A stretch of DNA of 64,000 nucleotides from Anaerolineae bacterium (GTDB lineage: Bacteria > Chloroflexota > Anaerolineae > Aggregatilineales > Phototrophicaceae): assembly GCA_017303635.1 (NCBI GenBank), contig JAFLCG010000007.1, forward strand, positions 124,001-188,000. Reading direction: 5' to 3'. Shown here piece after piece: positions 16,229 to 24,786 of this stretch (position 1 is its first letter; the number at the start of each line of letters is the position of its first letter). The position numbers and the translations under genes were made by a program. The notes beneath the pieces are model-generated. The model was not told the DNA's origin, made no database searches, and saw only the letters and a list, made by a program, of their open reading frames with translations.

Positions 16229-17491
16229 GTGAATAAACTAATGTGGCGGCGCATCATGCCCGTGCTCCTGCTGATCGGTGCGTTGACGACGGTCGTCCGG
16301 GCACAGACCACCGATCAGGCTCCCCCTACCCCCACGCTCAGCCCGGTCATGGCGCCCAGCCCGGAAAGCTCCGCGACCGTAAACCCGGCCATACAGCTCC
16401 GCATATGGTGGGTGGATACGTTGGCCCCCATCGAAGGGGAAAGCAGCAGCCTGCGCGCCGGGCAACTGCGCGCCATCACCGAGTCGCTGACCGGTGTTGA
16501 AGTCGAAGTACGGATCAAGCTGGCCGATGGCCCCGGCAGCCTGCGCGAGTCTCTGCTGGCTGCGGATGCGGTCGCGCCGAGCGCGCTGCCGGAAATGGCA
16601 CTCATCCCTCGGCGCGACCTGCCCTTCCTCATCAGTGTCGGACTCGCCCAGCCGCTCGATAATGCGATCTCCAATGCCGAATTAGAACGTTTTTATCCTG
16701 CCGGTGTGGTCTCCGGGGATGTCAATGGGCGCTTGTATGGCTTGCCTTATGCGCTAGACCTTCAACATCTGGCCTATCAGCCGCCAACAACCAATTTCAC
16801 CACCTTTGAGAGCAGCCTCAGCGCCGGTCGCAGCCTGCTCCTTCCCTTAGCAGGCACAGCCCTGAACCCAACGGTGCTGGCCCAGTATCTTTCCAGCGGC
16901 GGGATATTGACCGATGGCTTGCTCACTGAACTGGACGAGGTTCCACTGCGGACCCTGCTTAGCTATTACGCCCAGGCCGTAGCCGATGGCCTGATCGACC
17001 CGCGCTCAAGCCAGTACACGACCTTAACCGAGAGTTTGCCCGCCCTGCTCGATGGCAGCGCCACTGCCGGGCTGGTGAACACCGCAGGCTACTTAACCCT
17101 CCGGTCGGAGCAACTGGGCTGGGTCACCAGCTCAACTCCAATGGCATCGCCCGCCCCCATCGCCCTCGTGGAGAGCTGGCTGTGGGTCATCCTCACCACC
17201 GACCCGCTCCGGCAGGATGCAGCCTGGTCGGTGATGACCGGCCTGATGAGCGATGAGCGTCTGGCAGCCTATACAGCCATGGTCGGCGTGCTGCCTGCCA
17301 CCCCGGCGGCCCTCCTCCGCTGGCCGGATCGGCGCTACGCAACCTTTGCCGGAGAACTGCTGACGCAGGCGCTCCCTGCGCCGACGGAAACCGGCGAACT
17401 GGCCGCCACACGCTTGATGAATGCCGTCCGGCAGGTAGTCAATGGGGGTTCGGTCGAGGAAGCCATCGCCGCAGCCCTGGCGGATGGCTAA
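16229..17491 (+). CDS. Secreted extracellular solute-binding protein
   Basis: A 420-residue protein from GTG 16229, which has GGAG eight bases upstream. A signal peptide (RRIMPVLLLIGALTTVVRAQ) and a Pro/Thr linker precede a fold typical of ABC-type periplasmic binding proteins. Supporting segments are LRIWWVDTLAPIEGE, RDLPFLISVGLAQPLD, and a C-terminal WLWVILTTDPLRQDAAW stretch with two-lobe character. No permease or ATPase gene is next to it. It follows the CNNM-like gene by 56 bp. The ligand cannot be told. Confidence 0.8.
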   Translation: MNKLMWRRIMPVLLLIGALTTVVRAQTTDQAPPTPTLSPVMAPSPESSATVNPAIQLRIWWVDTLAPIEGESSSLRAGQLRAITESLTGVEVEVRIKLADGPGSLRESLLAADAVAPSALPEMALIPRRDLPFLISVGLAQPLDNAISNAELERFYPAGVVSGDVNGRLYGLPYALDLQHLAYQPPTTNFTTFESSLSAGRSLLLPLAGTALNPTVLAQYLSSGGILTDGLLTELDEVPLRTLLSYYAQAVADGLIDPRSSQYTTLTESLPALLDGSATAGLVNTAGYLTLRSEQLGWVTSSTPMASPAPIALVESWLWVILTTDPLRQDAAWSVMTGLMSDERLAAYTAMVGVLPATPAALLRWPDRRYATFAGELLTQALPAPTETGELAATRLMNAVRQVVNGGSVEEAIAAALADG

Positions 17492-17587
17492 TCACCTTTT
17501 TCGCAGCCTGCCCATGCTGACGGTATGGGCGGATGCCCTGATCCGCCCGCCGTAACCCATACTCGATCTTCAGCCACCCCGTCGGCA

Positions 17588-17618
17588 AAAATCGGAACAA
17601 AATCGGAACATTTGTTCC
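17588..17618. repeat. AAAATCGGAACA tandem/palindromic element, copy 1
   Basis: AAAATCGGAACAAAATCG followed by the inverted repeat GGAACA-TT-TGTTCC. The same 18-mer is found inverted at 27177-27194. It sits 97 bp upstream of the HTH gene. Confidence 0.65.
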
Positions 17619-17714
17619 ACCCCGCTCCCGCCTTCCATGCTTCAATAGACTCATTCGTCTACCCTGCACTTCTTGTCTTCACTGTGAACTGAGAACTACT
17701 GCTAAGGAGTCCCC

Positions 17715-17960
17715 ATGTCCCGCCGCTATGCCCCCGACCACAAACGCCTCGTGCTGAAGATCATGAGTGATTTTCGCTATGATCTGGATAAAACCGCGCG
17801 CTATACCGGCATCCCCGTCCGGACTCTCAACGACTGGCGGAAGGAGGTTCAACGAGCCCTGGCGGCAGCACGGCAGGCTGCCGCGCGCAACCAACCAAAT
17901 CGTCAAGCGGCGGCACCGTCGGCGGTTCCCACCAGTTTCGTCGCCCGTCAGCGGAAATAA
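17715..17960 (+). CDS. Small helix-turn-helix protein
   Basis: An 81-residue basic protein with a strong ribosome-binding site (TAAGGAGTCCCC) before ATG 17715. Residues 8-45 predict an HTH of the kind found in IS3-type transposase N-termini and related small DNA-binding proteins (DLDKTARYTGIPVRTLNDWRKEV). The tail is Ala/Arg/Gln-rich and probably disordered. No transposase partner or inverted repeats are seen around it, so it is either a stand-alone regulator or a domesticated fragment. Confidence 0.75.
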   Translation: MSRRYAPDHKRLVLKIMSDFRYDLDKTARYTGIPVRTLNDWRKEVQRALAAARQAAARNQPNRQAAAPSAVPTSFVARQRK

Positions 17961-18065
17961 CCGAGCGCCCCGCCATGAACCATGCCAAGCTTGGCAAGGA
18001 TCCAGCGCCACCCTCCCGGTTTCCCGCCAGGCTGTCCAGCGACTGTTCCGTCATCACCGCAAAAC

Positions 18066-18097
18066 AAAACAGGGGTAGCCCTCGCCACCCCTGTTTT
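18066..18097 (+). terminator. Rho-independent terminator
   Basis: Stem AAAACAGGGGT / ACCCCTGTTTT with a 10-nt loop, A-rich before and T-rich after. It can terminate the HTH transcript and possibly the opposite strand. Confidence 0.8.
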
Positions 18098-18175
18098 CAA
18101 TCTTTCAGCGATTTCTGTCTGTTGCTCTACCCTCTACAGCGAAGGGGCGACCCGGCGAGTTGCCCCTTCTGAAAG

Positions 18176-18207
18176 CCCCTCTCCTTGGGAGAGGGGTTTG
18201 GGGTGAG
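18176..18207. repeat. REP-like element, copy 3 (inverted)
   Basis: CCCCTCTCC-TTG-GGAGAGGGG followed by TTTGGGGTGAGG, which is the reverse complement of the CCTCACCCC head of copies 1 and 2. It sits a few bases from the end of nrdJ. Confidence 0.7.
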
Positions 18208-18210
18208 GCC

Positions 18211-20808
18211 CTAGCAGCGGCTATACCCGCAGCTCAGGCACTTCTCGCACCCTTCCGCCTTGATGAGCGTCCCCATGCCGCACTCCGGGCAGATGTCCGC
18301 GCCAGGGATCACACCCATCGCGTGCCCGTTGCTGGATGCGTGGACTTCCACCGCCTCCGGTGCGATCACCGGGGCTGGGGCATGGCTGCCGTTCCCATTC
18401 CCATTCCCGATGGGCAGGCCCAACTGCTGCGGCTGCGGGCTGTTGACGTAGTGTTCCAGCAGCGCCCCAGCCACCGCATCCGGCAGGGAGATGACGCGCT
18501 GCGGCCCCATCCCCACCGAGCGTGACCCGCCGATGCCCTGTAACTGGTCAACGATCAGCTTGATCATCTCACGGCGGTTCTGCGGCGCGGTCGTCCGCAG
18601 TTGCAGCGAGATCATTCGGCCCAGCCCTTCGGCGTCAGCTTGCAGGTCGCTGCCCGCCTTGCCCACCGTCACGAACACCTCGAACGGATTGCCCAGTTCG
18701 TCGCTGTTCATGGTGATGTAGGCCGTCCCGAACGGAGTCTTGCGGCTCACGGTCACGCCGCTCAGCATCTTCGGTCGCGGCCAGACCCGGTGCGGAGTCG
18801 CTACCTGCTCAACCGCTGCTGGTGCAGGGGCTGGAGCGGGTTCAGTCTTGCGGGCGGCCATCTCGCTCTCGGCGCGTTCATCGCCCTTGAGCATCAGCAC
18901 CTGTTCATCACGGCTGCCATCGCGGTAGATCGTCCCGCCTTTGCAGCCCAACTCGTACATATACCAGTACAGGTCGCTCACCTGCTCGATAGTGTATTCA
19001 TTCGGCACGTTGCAGGTCTTGCTGATCGAGCTATCCACCCAGCGCTGGATGGCTCCCTGCACCTTGATGTGGTCTTCCGGGCTAAGTTCCATCGCCGTGA
19101 CGAAGTAGGCCGGTAACGCCTTCTCGCCGGGGTGCTGGTCAAAGTAATCCTTCACCAGCGGCACCTGTTCCTCATGGATACCCAGGCGGCTCTTGCGGTA
19201 GTACTTCCACGAGAAGAACGGTTCGATGCCCGTGGACGTATTCACCATCGTGCCCGTCGTGCCGTTCGGTGCCTGGGTGGTCAGAGTGACGTTACGGATA
19301 CCATGCTTCAACACCTTCTGCCGGATGTCCTCGGGCATGGTTTGCATGAAGCCGCTTTCAATGAACTTCTCGCGGTCGAGCGCCGGGAATTGGCCCTTCT
19401 CCTGCGCCAGTTCAATCGAAGTCTCGTAGATTGCGCGGGCCAGGAACCCGTACAGCTTGTCGATGAAAGCCACCGACTCATCGCTGCCGTAGCGGATACC
19501 CAGCTTGATGAGCAGTTCCGCCAGGCCCATGTTGTTCAGGCCCACGCGCCGCTCACCCAACTGCTGCGCCTTGTTCTCCTCAAAGAAGTACTTGGTCGAG
19601 TCGATGACGTTATCGAGGAAGCGGGTGGCGTAGCGCGCCGCTTGGTCCAGGTCATCCCAGGCCACATCGCCGCTGGCTTCGTCGTAGAACTGCGCCAGAT
19701 TGAGCGCGCCCAGATTACAAACGCCAAACGCTGGTAATCCTTGTTCACCACACGGGTTAGTACTAATAATACTGGCGTGATACCAGCTATTAGACATCTT
19801 GTTGTAGCGTTCACGGAAGAACACACCCGGCTCCGCGCTAGCCCAGGCACTCTCGATGATCGCGTCCCAGACTTCCTTGGCCTTCACCGTCTTGTAGGTG
19901 ATGACATTACGTCCCTTGGCAACCCAGGCGTCCAGATCGCCATCCCATTCGGCGTCATAGTTTGGATCGCTGCTATCCGGGAATTGCAGCGCCCAGTCGC
20001 CATCGGCCTTGATCGCTTCCATCAGCTTATCGCTCACACCCACGCTGATATTGGCGTTGGTGATCTGCCCGGCTTTACGCTTGCTGTTGATGAAGTCGAA
20101 GACATCCGGGTGCCAGTCGTTGAGGATAAGCATAAGGGCCCCGCGCCTGCTGCCGCCCTGCTCAATCAAGCCGGTGACGAAGCTGTAGAGCGCGCCCCAG
20201 GACACCGCCCCACTGGAACGACCGTTTACACCTTTGACGTAGGCGTGGCGCGGGCGCAGGCTGGAGATATTGATGCCGACCCCACCACCGCGCGACATGA
20301 TCTCGGTCATCTGGTGGAGGGTTTCAATGATTCCGCCGCGCGAGTCTTTCGGGGAGGGTATCACGTAGCAGTTATAGAAGGTCAAGTCTTGATCGGTACC
20401 CGCGGCAGTCAAAATTCTACCGGCCGGGACAAAGCGCCAGTCATCGAGCAGCCAGCGGAATCGCTCGGTCCAGGTCTTACGCAGTTTGGCATTTTTTTCG
20501 ACTGCTGCAATGCCTGCTGCCACCCGATCCATCATCTGGGCGGGATCGGTTTCCAGCGGTTTATCGACATTTTCAATATCGCGTTCGACAGTTTCACCAT
20601 CCAGCAACTTGATGGTGACCTTGGGTAGCTTGAGCGCCGTGACGTTACCAATTTCGCGTTGGCCGGTTTTCGAGTCAACAACGACGATGACGGTATCACC
20701 GACGCGCAGGCTGGCGCGTTTCATATCTTTCTGGGCATAACGGTCCAGAAAAATCTTATAACCCAGTTCATGGAGTGCATTCTTTTCTTTCAGGGGCATT
20801 TGCACCAT
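18211..20808 (-). CDS. nrdJ: Adenosylcobalamin-dependent (class II) ribonucleoside-diphosphate reductase
   Basis: Reduces ribonucleotides to deoxyribonucleotides using adenosylcobalamin to form the thiyl radical. The protein is 865 residues. Visible hallmarks are TFYNCYVIPSP (first redox Cys), RGGGVGINISSLRP, the active-site NPCGEQ with catalytic Cys and Glu, VCNLGALNL (second redox Cys) and GTTGTMVNTSTGIEPFF. A TSCxVD-like module and a C-terminal zinc-ribbon tail (CPECGMGTL, CEKCLSCGYSRC) finish the protein. No intein is inserted. It lies downstream of ftsZ behind its own structured leader. Confidence 0.97.
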   Translation of the reverse strand: MVQMPLKEKNALHELGYKIFLDRYAQKDMKRASLRVGDTVIVVVDSKTGQREIGNVTALKLPKVTIKLLDGETVERDIENVDKPLETDPAQMMDRVAAGIAAVEKNAKLRKTWTERFRWLLDDWRFVPAGRILTAAGTDQDLTFYNCYVIPSPKDSRGGIIETLHQMTEIMSRGGGVGINISSLRPRHAYVKGVNGRSSGAVSWGALYSFVTGLIEQGGSRRGALMLILNDWHPDVFDFINSKRKAGQITNANISVGVSDKLMEAIKADGDWALQFPDSSDPNYDAEWDGDLDAWVAKGRNVITYKTVKAKEVWDAIIESAWASAEPGVFFRERYNKMSNSWYHASIISTNPCGEQGLPAFGVCNLGALNLAQFYDEASGDVAWDDLDQAARYATRFLDNVIDSTKYFFEENKAQQLGERRVGLNNMGLAELLIKLGIRYGSDESVAFIDKLYGFLARAIYETSIELAQEKGQFPALDREKFIESGFMQTMPEDIRQKVLKHGIRNVTLTTQAPNGTTGTMVNTSTGIEPFFSWKYYRKSRLGIHEEQVPLVKDYFDQHPGEKALPAYFVTAMELSPEDHIKVQGAIQRWVDSSISKTCNVPNEYTIEQVSDLYWYMYELGCKGGTIYRDGSRDEQVLMLKGDERAESEMAARKTEPAPAPAPAAVEQVATPHRVWPRPKMLSGVTVSRKTPFGTAYITMNSDELGNPFEVFVTVGKAGSDLQADAEGLGRMISLQLRTTAPQNRREMIKLIVDQLQGIGGSRSVGMGPQRVISLPDAVAGALLEHYVNSPQPQQLGLPIGNGNGNGSHAPAPVIAPEAVEVHASSNGHAMGVIPGADICPECGMGTLIKAEGCEKCLSCGYSRC

Positions 20809-20861
20809 CTTGACCTACGCCTTTCCCTTTCCAGGATCACGCACAAATGTTCTTGAAGTGC

Positions 20862-20941
20862 GGCAAAAAAAGAGATGCAGAACCCCCGCTGAACCATGCA
20901 ACCGGGGGCGTGTTCAATGGGACTAAATTCACTGCATCTGA
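20862..20941 (-). promoter_or_regulatory. Structured nrdJ leader ending in a terminator-like U-run
   Basis: On the minus strand, an outer 8-bp stem AGATGCAG/CTGCATCT (20932-20939 with 20873-20880) is followed by CTTTTTTTG. Inside it, CCCCC (20904-20908) can pair with GGGGG (20883-20887). TGAAC (20912-20916) can also pair with GTTCA (20890-20894) in a crossing, pseudoknot-like arrangement. The U-run ends 54 nt before the nrdJ start and lies after the separate ftsZ terminator, so it is part of the nrdJ 5' region. It may be an attenuator or riboswitch-like element. No classical cobalamin-riboswitch B12 box is visible. Confidence 0.6.
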
Positions 20942-21084
20942 CTTTCTAGAATATGCTTACTCTATCATGATGAAGGGGGGTTGTCTACCGAAATTGGGAT
21001 TGTGTTTGGTTAGAAAAATGTTGATGAGTTATAACGTTTTTCCCACGTTATGCCACTATCCCAAATTTTGAATGCATAAACAAA

Positions 21085-21115
21085 AACGGAGTTCACTAAG
21101 ACCGTGAACTCCGTT
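21085..21115 (-). terminator. ftsZ transcript terminator
   Basis: Perfect 12-bp stem AACGGAGTTCAC / GTGAACTCCGTT with a 7-nt loop. Read on the minus strand it is followed by TTTTTG. It ends the ftsQAZ transcript 36 nt after ftsZ. Confidence 0.85.
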
Positions 21116-21151
21116 GAAATAGATGTCGTTATAAACGGGGTTTGCGCCGCC

Positions 21152-22375
21152 TTAATCCTTGCGTTTGTTCCGTAGGAAGGCTGGGATATCCAGGTCTTCC
21201 TTGTCCCAGGAGCCGTACTCGCGGGGTGCGGGTTGCTCCGCTGGCGGGGGCGCCTGACGCGGCGCGGGTGTCGGCGGATTGAAGGCTTCCGGTTGTGCCG
21301 GGGCAGCGGGTTGCTGCGGCAGCGGACGCTGCATCGCCGGTTGTTGCATGGCAGCCCGTTGAACCGGTTGGGCCACCTGCGGACGATTGATCCCCAGCAG
21401 TTCGGGGCGATTCTTGGCGGCGCGGCTTTGCTCGAAGCCGGTCGCAATCACCGTGATGCGGAGTTCGTCGCCCATGCTCTCGTCGATCTGGGCGCCGAAG
21501 ATGATATTCACATCCGGGTGTGCGCTTTCGCGGATCATCGCTGCCGCTTCGTTGACCTCGAACAGACTCAGGTTCGGGCCGCCAGTGATATTGAAGAGGA
21601 TACCGCGTGCACCGTCGATCGTCACATCCAGCAGCGGGCTGCTAATCGCCATCTCTGCCGCTTTCCGAGCGCGATCATCGCCGTTGGAGCGCCCCACCGC
21701 CATCAGCGCTGCGCCACCTTCAGACATAATGGTGCGGACATCGGCAAAGTCGAGATTGATGAGGGCCGGAACCGTGATGAGCTCGGAAATGCCCTGGATA
21801 CCTTGGCGCAGCACATCGTCGGCCAGCGAGAAGGCTTGCTGCAGGCTGGCGCGCTTATCGGCAATCTGAAGCAGGCGATCATTGGGGATGACGATCAGCG
21901 TATCGACCTGGCTCTTGAGCGCTTCAATGCCGCTGTCTGCTGATGAGAGACGGCGCGGGCCTTCAAAGTTGAAGGGTTTGGTGACGACACCGATGGTCAG
22001 TGCACCCAGTTCTTTGGCGATCTGCGCGACTACCGGAGATGCACCAGTGCCAGTACCACCACCCATGCCGCAGGCGATGAAGACCATATCGGCGCCACGC
22101 AGCACATCGTAGAGTTCTTCCGAGCTTTCTTCGGCAGCCTTGCGCCCGATTTCCGGGTTGCCGCCAGCACCGAGTCCACGAGTCAGCTTATCGCCGATGC
22201 GGACGCGGGTACGCGCCTTGGAGAGCATCAACGCCTGGTTATCAGTGTTGATGGCGATAAACTCCACGCCTCCCAGACCTTCATTAATCATGCGGTTGAC
22301 GGCATTACCGCCACCACCCCCAACGCCGATCACCTTGATCTGGGCGAAATTCTCGCCGGGCGTGAAGCCTTCCAT
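21152..22375 (-). CDS. ftsZ: Cell division protein FtsZ
   Basis: The tubulin-like GTPase that forms the cytokinetic ring. The protein is 407 residues from ATG 22375, which has GGGGAAGGG nine bases upstream; an upstream in-frame GTG (22408) lacks a ribosome-binding site. It shows [24 protein letters not shown], the GTP-binding signature [13 protein letters not shown] and [12 protein letters not shown] Pro/Gln-rich linker leads to the C-terminal peptide [14 protein letters not shown], where FtsA and other partners bind. Last gene of the ftsQ-ftsA-ftsZ run. Confidence 0.98.
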   Translation of the reverse strand: MEGFTPGENFAQIKVIGVGGGGGNAVNRMINEGLGGVEFIAINTDNQALMLSKARTRVRIGDKLTRGLGAGGNPEIGRKAAEESSEELYDVLRGADMVFIACGMGGGTGTGASPVVAQIAKELGALTIGVVTKPFNFEGPRRLSSADSGIEALKSQVDTLIVIPNDRLLQIADKRASLQQAFSLADDVLRQGIQGISELITVPALINLDFADVRTIMSEGGAALMAVGRSNGDDRARKAAEMAISSPLLDVTIDGARGILFNITGGPNLSLFEVNEAAAMIRESAHPDVNIIFGAQIDESMGDELRITVIATGFEQSRAAKNRPELLGINRPQVAQPVQRAAMQQPAMQRPLPQQPAAPAQPEAFNPPTPAPRQAPPPAEQPAPREYGSWDKEDLDIPAFLRNKRKD

Positions 22376-22490
22376 AAACGAACCCTTCCCCTTAAGAGCG
22401 ATGCTCACAAGCGTTTGCTGAATAGACCCTATTGTACGCAGAAGTTACAGGCATGCAACAATTATAGGACTTTAGTGTTGACCACCCTCT

Positions 22491-23750
22491 TTAATTATTT
22501 TCGTTATCCGGTAGCAGGCGCCCGAACAATCCGCCCAGCAGTTTACCAAGCTTCGGCCCACCGCTGCTGTTACTATTGCTGCCGTTGGTCGGGCGGCTGA
22601 CTGCCGCCGGGACGCTGTCCATACTCAAGCCCATCCGCAGCAGGCCAACGCTGGTGCTGTAGGAGGGATGCCGGAGCGCATCAGCCATCCCGGTCAGTTT
22701 CTCCGGTCGGGCGACCCGCACCGGCAGGTTCAATTCACGGGCGGCCACTTCTTTCAAACCGGGCAATTCGGCACAGCCCCCGGTGATGACGGCCCCGGCC
22801 CGCAGCAGCCCTTCATAGCCGGAGCGCTTGATTTCTTTATGTACCAGGTCAAATAGCTCACCGACCCGCGCTTCAATGATTTCTGCAAGATCCGAGCGTC
22901 CGACTTCGGTGGGCATCCCTTCCCCAAAGGGTTCGATCAGAAAATTCTCGGCATTTTCGACCGCTTTGGGAACAGCATGACCGTAGTGAATTTTGACAGC
23001 CTCGGCTACATCGAAGGAGACGTTCAGACCATAGGTGATGTCATTGGTGATGAGATCACCACCAACCGGAATGACCGAGGTATGCCAGACCGTACCTTCA
23101 ATGAAGATAGCAATATCGGTGGTACCGCCACCGATGTCAATGACGACTGCGCCCATCTCCCGTTCCTGGTCGGTCAGGACCACGTCGCCCGAAGCCAGCG
23201 GATTGAGGATGAAGCGATCCACATGCACACCAGCGGCCTCAACCGATTGTTCCAGGTTGGCGATGCTGGTGGAAGATGCGGTGATGATGTGAGTTTCCAC
23301 TTCCAGGCGGAAGCCGTGCATCCCCAGCGGACTGCGGACGCTCTCCTGCCCATCCAGCGAATAGGTGCGGGGAACAACATGCAGTACCTCGCGGTTGTGC
23401 GGGATGGCGATGGCACGGGCAGCCTCCATCGCTTTTTCGATGTCTTCCATATTGACGCCGCGCTGCCCGGCGATGCCGACCGCGCCACGGCTGTTGATGG
23501 AAGAAATGTGACTACCAGCCACACTGACGAAGGCGCGGGCAATATCGAAGCCGCTGCTCTTTTCCGCCTTATGGACAGCGGCTGAAATCGCAGCAGTCAG
23601 CGCGCCCATATCATTGACGACACCCTTTTTCATCCCGGCGCTGGGTTCGATGCCTACACCAACGACAAAAATGTCTTCCGGGCGAACTTCGGCGACAATG
23701 GCGCAAATCTTGCGCGTACCTACATCCAGTGCGACGGCTAAATCTCGCAT
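22491..23750 (-). CDS. ftsA: Cell division protein FtsA
   Basis: Actin-fold ATPase that ties FtsZ filaments to the membrane. The protein is 419 residues, with AVALDVGTRKICAIVAE (phosphate 1), VIDIGGGTTDIAIF (phosphate 2), a typical 1C insertion, and AVITGGCAELPGL (adenosine motif). A Ser/Asn/Gly linker leads to an amphipathic helix GKLLGGLFGRLLPD at the end, as expected for membrane targeting. It is located 12 bp downstream of ftsQ and 115 bp upstream of ftsZ. Confidence 0.97.
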   Translation of the reverse strand: MRDLAVALDVGTRKICAIVAEVRPEDIFVVGVGIEPSAGMKKGVVNDMGALTAAISAAVHKAEKSSGFDIARAFVSVAGSHISSINSRGAVGIAGQRGVNMEDIEKAMEAARAIAIPHNREVLHVVPRTYSLDGQESVRSPLGMHGFRLEVETHIITASSTSIANLEQSVEAAGVHVDRFILNPLASGDVVLTDQEREMGAVVIDIGGGTTDIAIFIEGTVWHTSVIPVGGDLITNDITYGLNVSFDVAEAVKIHYGHAVPKAVENAENFLIEPFGEGMPTEVGRSDLAEIIEARVGELFDLVHKEIKRSGYEGLLRAGAVITGGCAELPGLKEVAARELNLPVRVARPEKLTGMADALRHPSYSTSVGLLRMGLSMDSVPAAVSRPTNGSNSNSSGGPKLGKLLGGLFGRLLPDNENN

Positions 23751-23762
23751 AAAAGCCCTAAC

Positions 23763-24584
23763 TCAGTTCCCGGCCACGCGGTAAAACGGTGCATCAGCAT
23801 TCATCATATTCACTTCGATGGGGAGGATGTTGCGCGCCAGTAACTTGCTCACTAAATCTTCGTACATTGTAAGTTTTTCCGGCATGTTGGTGCCAGTCCC
23901 AAACCACACGGTCCAACCCCGTCCGTCATTGTAGCCCAGGCCACTGAGTCGATTGTACCGCAAGGCGTCAATGGCGGGGCGCGCTGACTTCAATTGCAGC
24001 GCTCCAGTGACCACTTCCAGCGGGACTTGTAAATCCGACCCCAGCGAATCCGCTTCGGCCACGATCCGTAACAGACCATCTATATCGGCGCGCTGCCGCA
24101 TGATACGCCCCTGAACATCGACCCACGTCACCACGCCCGCCTGCTCCCAGAGCAAGGCTGGTTCCCGTTCCTGAACCAGCACCGTCACCATTTGCGGCGG
24201 CCATCCAAGCGTGACTGTGGCATCGGCCAGCGTGGGCGAACGCAGAATGCCCTGCCGCACCTGTTCGGGATCAATCCAGAACACATGCATCCCGGCAATA
24301 TCGGTCAGCGTGAAGACTTCCTCTTTGGTGGTGTACTTCAATCCGCCGACGGCGATGCTCTGCACATAAAAGAACGGCGTGGCGAAGAACAATACCAGCA
24401 GGCCGACCATCACCAGGACGATCGTGCCGCTGACCAAACGCCAACGCCCGGTGTGATCCGCCCGTAAGCCATGCTGCACCGGGCGTTCGAGCGGCTCGGT
24501 CGGCATCCCCGGCGGGCGTAGAATCCCCGGTGTCCGAGTGGGTGCGGTGACGGGCTGGCGCCGACTGCGAAGGCGGGAAGTCAT
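23763..24584 (-). CDS. ftsQ: Cell division protein FtsQ/DivIB
   Basis: A 273-residue bitopic divisome protein. It has an Arg-rich cytoplasmic tail of about 45 residues and one transmembrane helix (VSGTIVLVMVGLLVLFFATPF). The POTRA domain follows (VQSIAVGGLKYTTKEEVFTLTDI..VFWIDPEQVRQGILRSPTLADATVTLGWP), then the FtsQ beta domain (EREPALLWEQAGVVTWVDVQGRIM). First gene of the ftsQAZ block. In many dcw clusters murB or murC lies directly upstream, but here an unrelated TIR gene intervenes. Confidence 0.93.
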   Translation of the reverse strand: MTSRLRSRRQPVTAPTRTPGILRPPGMPTEPLERPVQHGLRADHTGRWRLVSGTIVLVMVGLLVLFFATPFFYVQSIAVGGLKYTTKEEVFTLTDIAGMHVFWIDPEQVRQGILRSPTLADATVTLGWPPQMVTVLVQEREPALLWEQAGVVTWVDVQGRIMRQRADIDGLLRIVAEADSLGSDLQVPLEVVTGALQLKSARPAIDALRYNRLSGLGYNDGRGWTVWFGTGTNMPEKLTMYEDLVSKLLARNILPIEVNMMNADAPFYRVAGN

Positions 24585-24786
24585 GGTTGAAACAGGCTGC
24601 TCCGGGCTGAATACACGCTATCCCGCATTATCCCACGAAATGTTCTGAAAGGCTAATCAGGATGACAGTCACACCAGACAGTTAGCAACAAAATTGTAAT
24701 GTAGTTGATCTTATGAAAAGCAAGCATCGGGCTGGGTGATAGGTTACTATCATCCCCGGGGTAATAATCCGTCACCGGAATCCATC

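Noticed and set aside
17715..17960. IS3-type insertion sequence
   Set aside because: Only a short HTH protein is present, with no integrase-like second frame and no terminal inverted repeats around it.
18211..20808. Intein in nrdJ
   Set aside because: RNR genes often host inteins, but the 865-residue protein is continuous with normal family length and no splicing motifs.
20809..21084. Cobalamin riboswitch upstream of the B12-dependent RNR gene
   Set aside because: I looked for the conserved GCCACTG B12 box and the pseudoknot-forming core on the minus strand and did not find them; only a different structured hairpin is present.
24736..24786. Upstream start for the TIR-vWA-SH3 protein
   Set aside because: The 17 extra residues are not TIR-like and have no ribosome-binding site; ATG 24787 directly precedes the TIR box.
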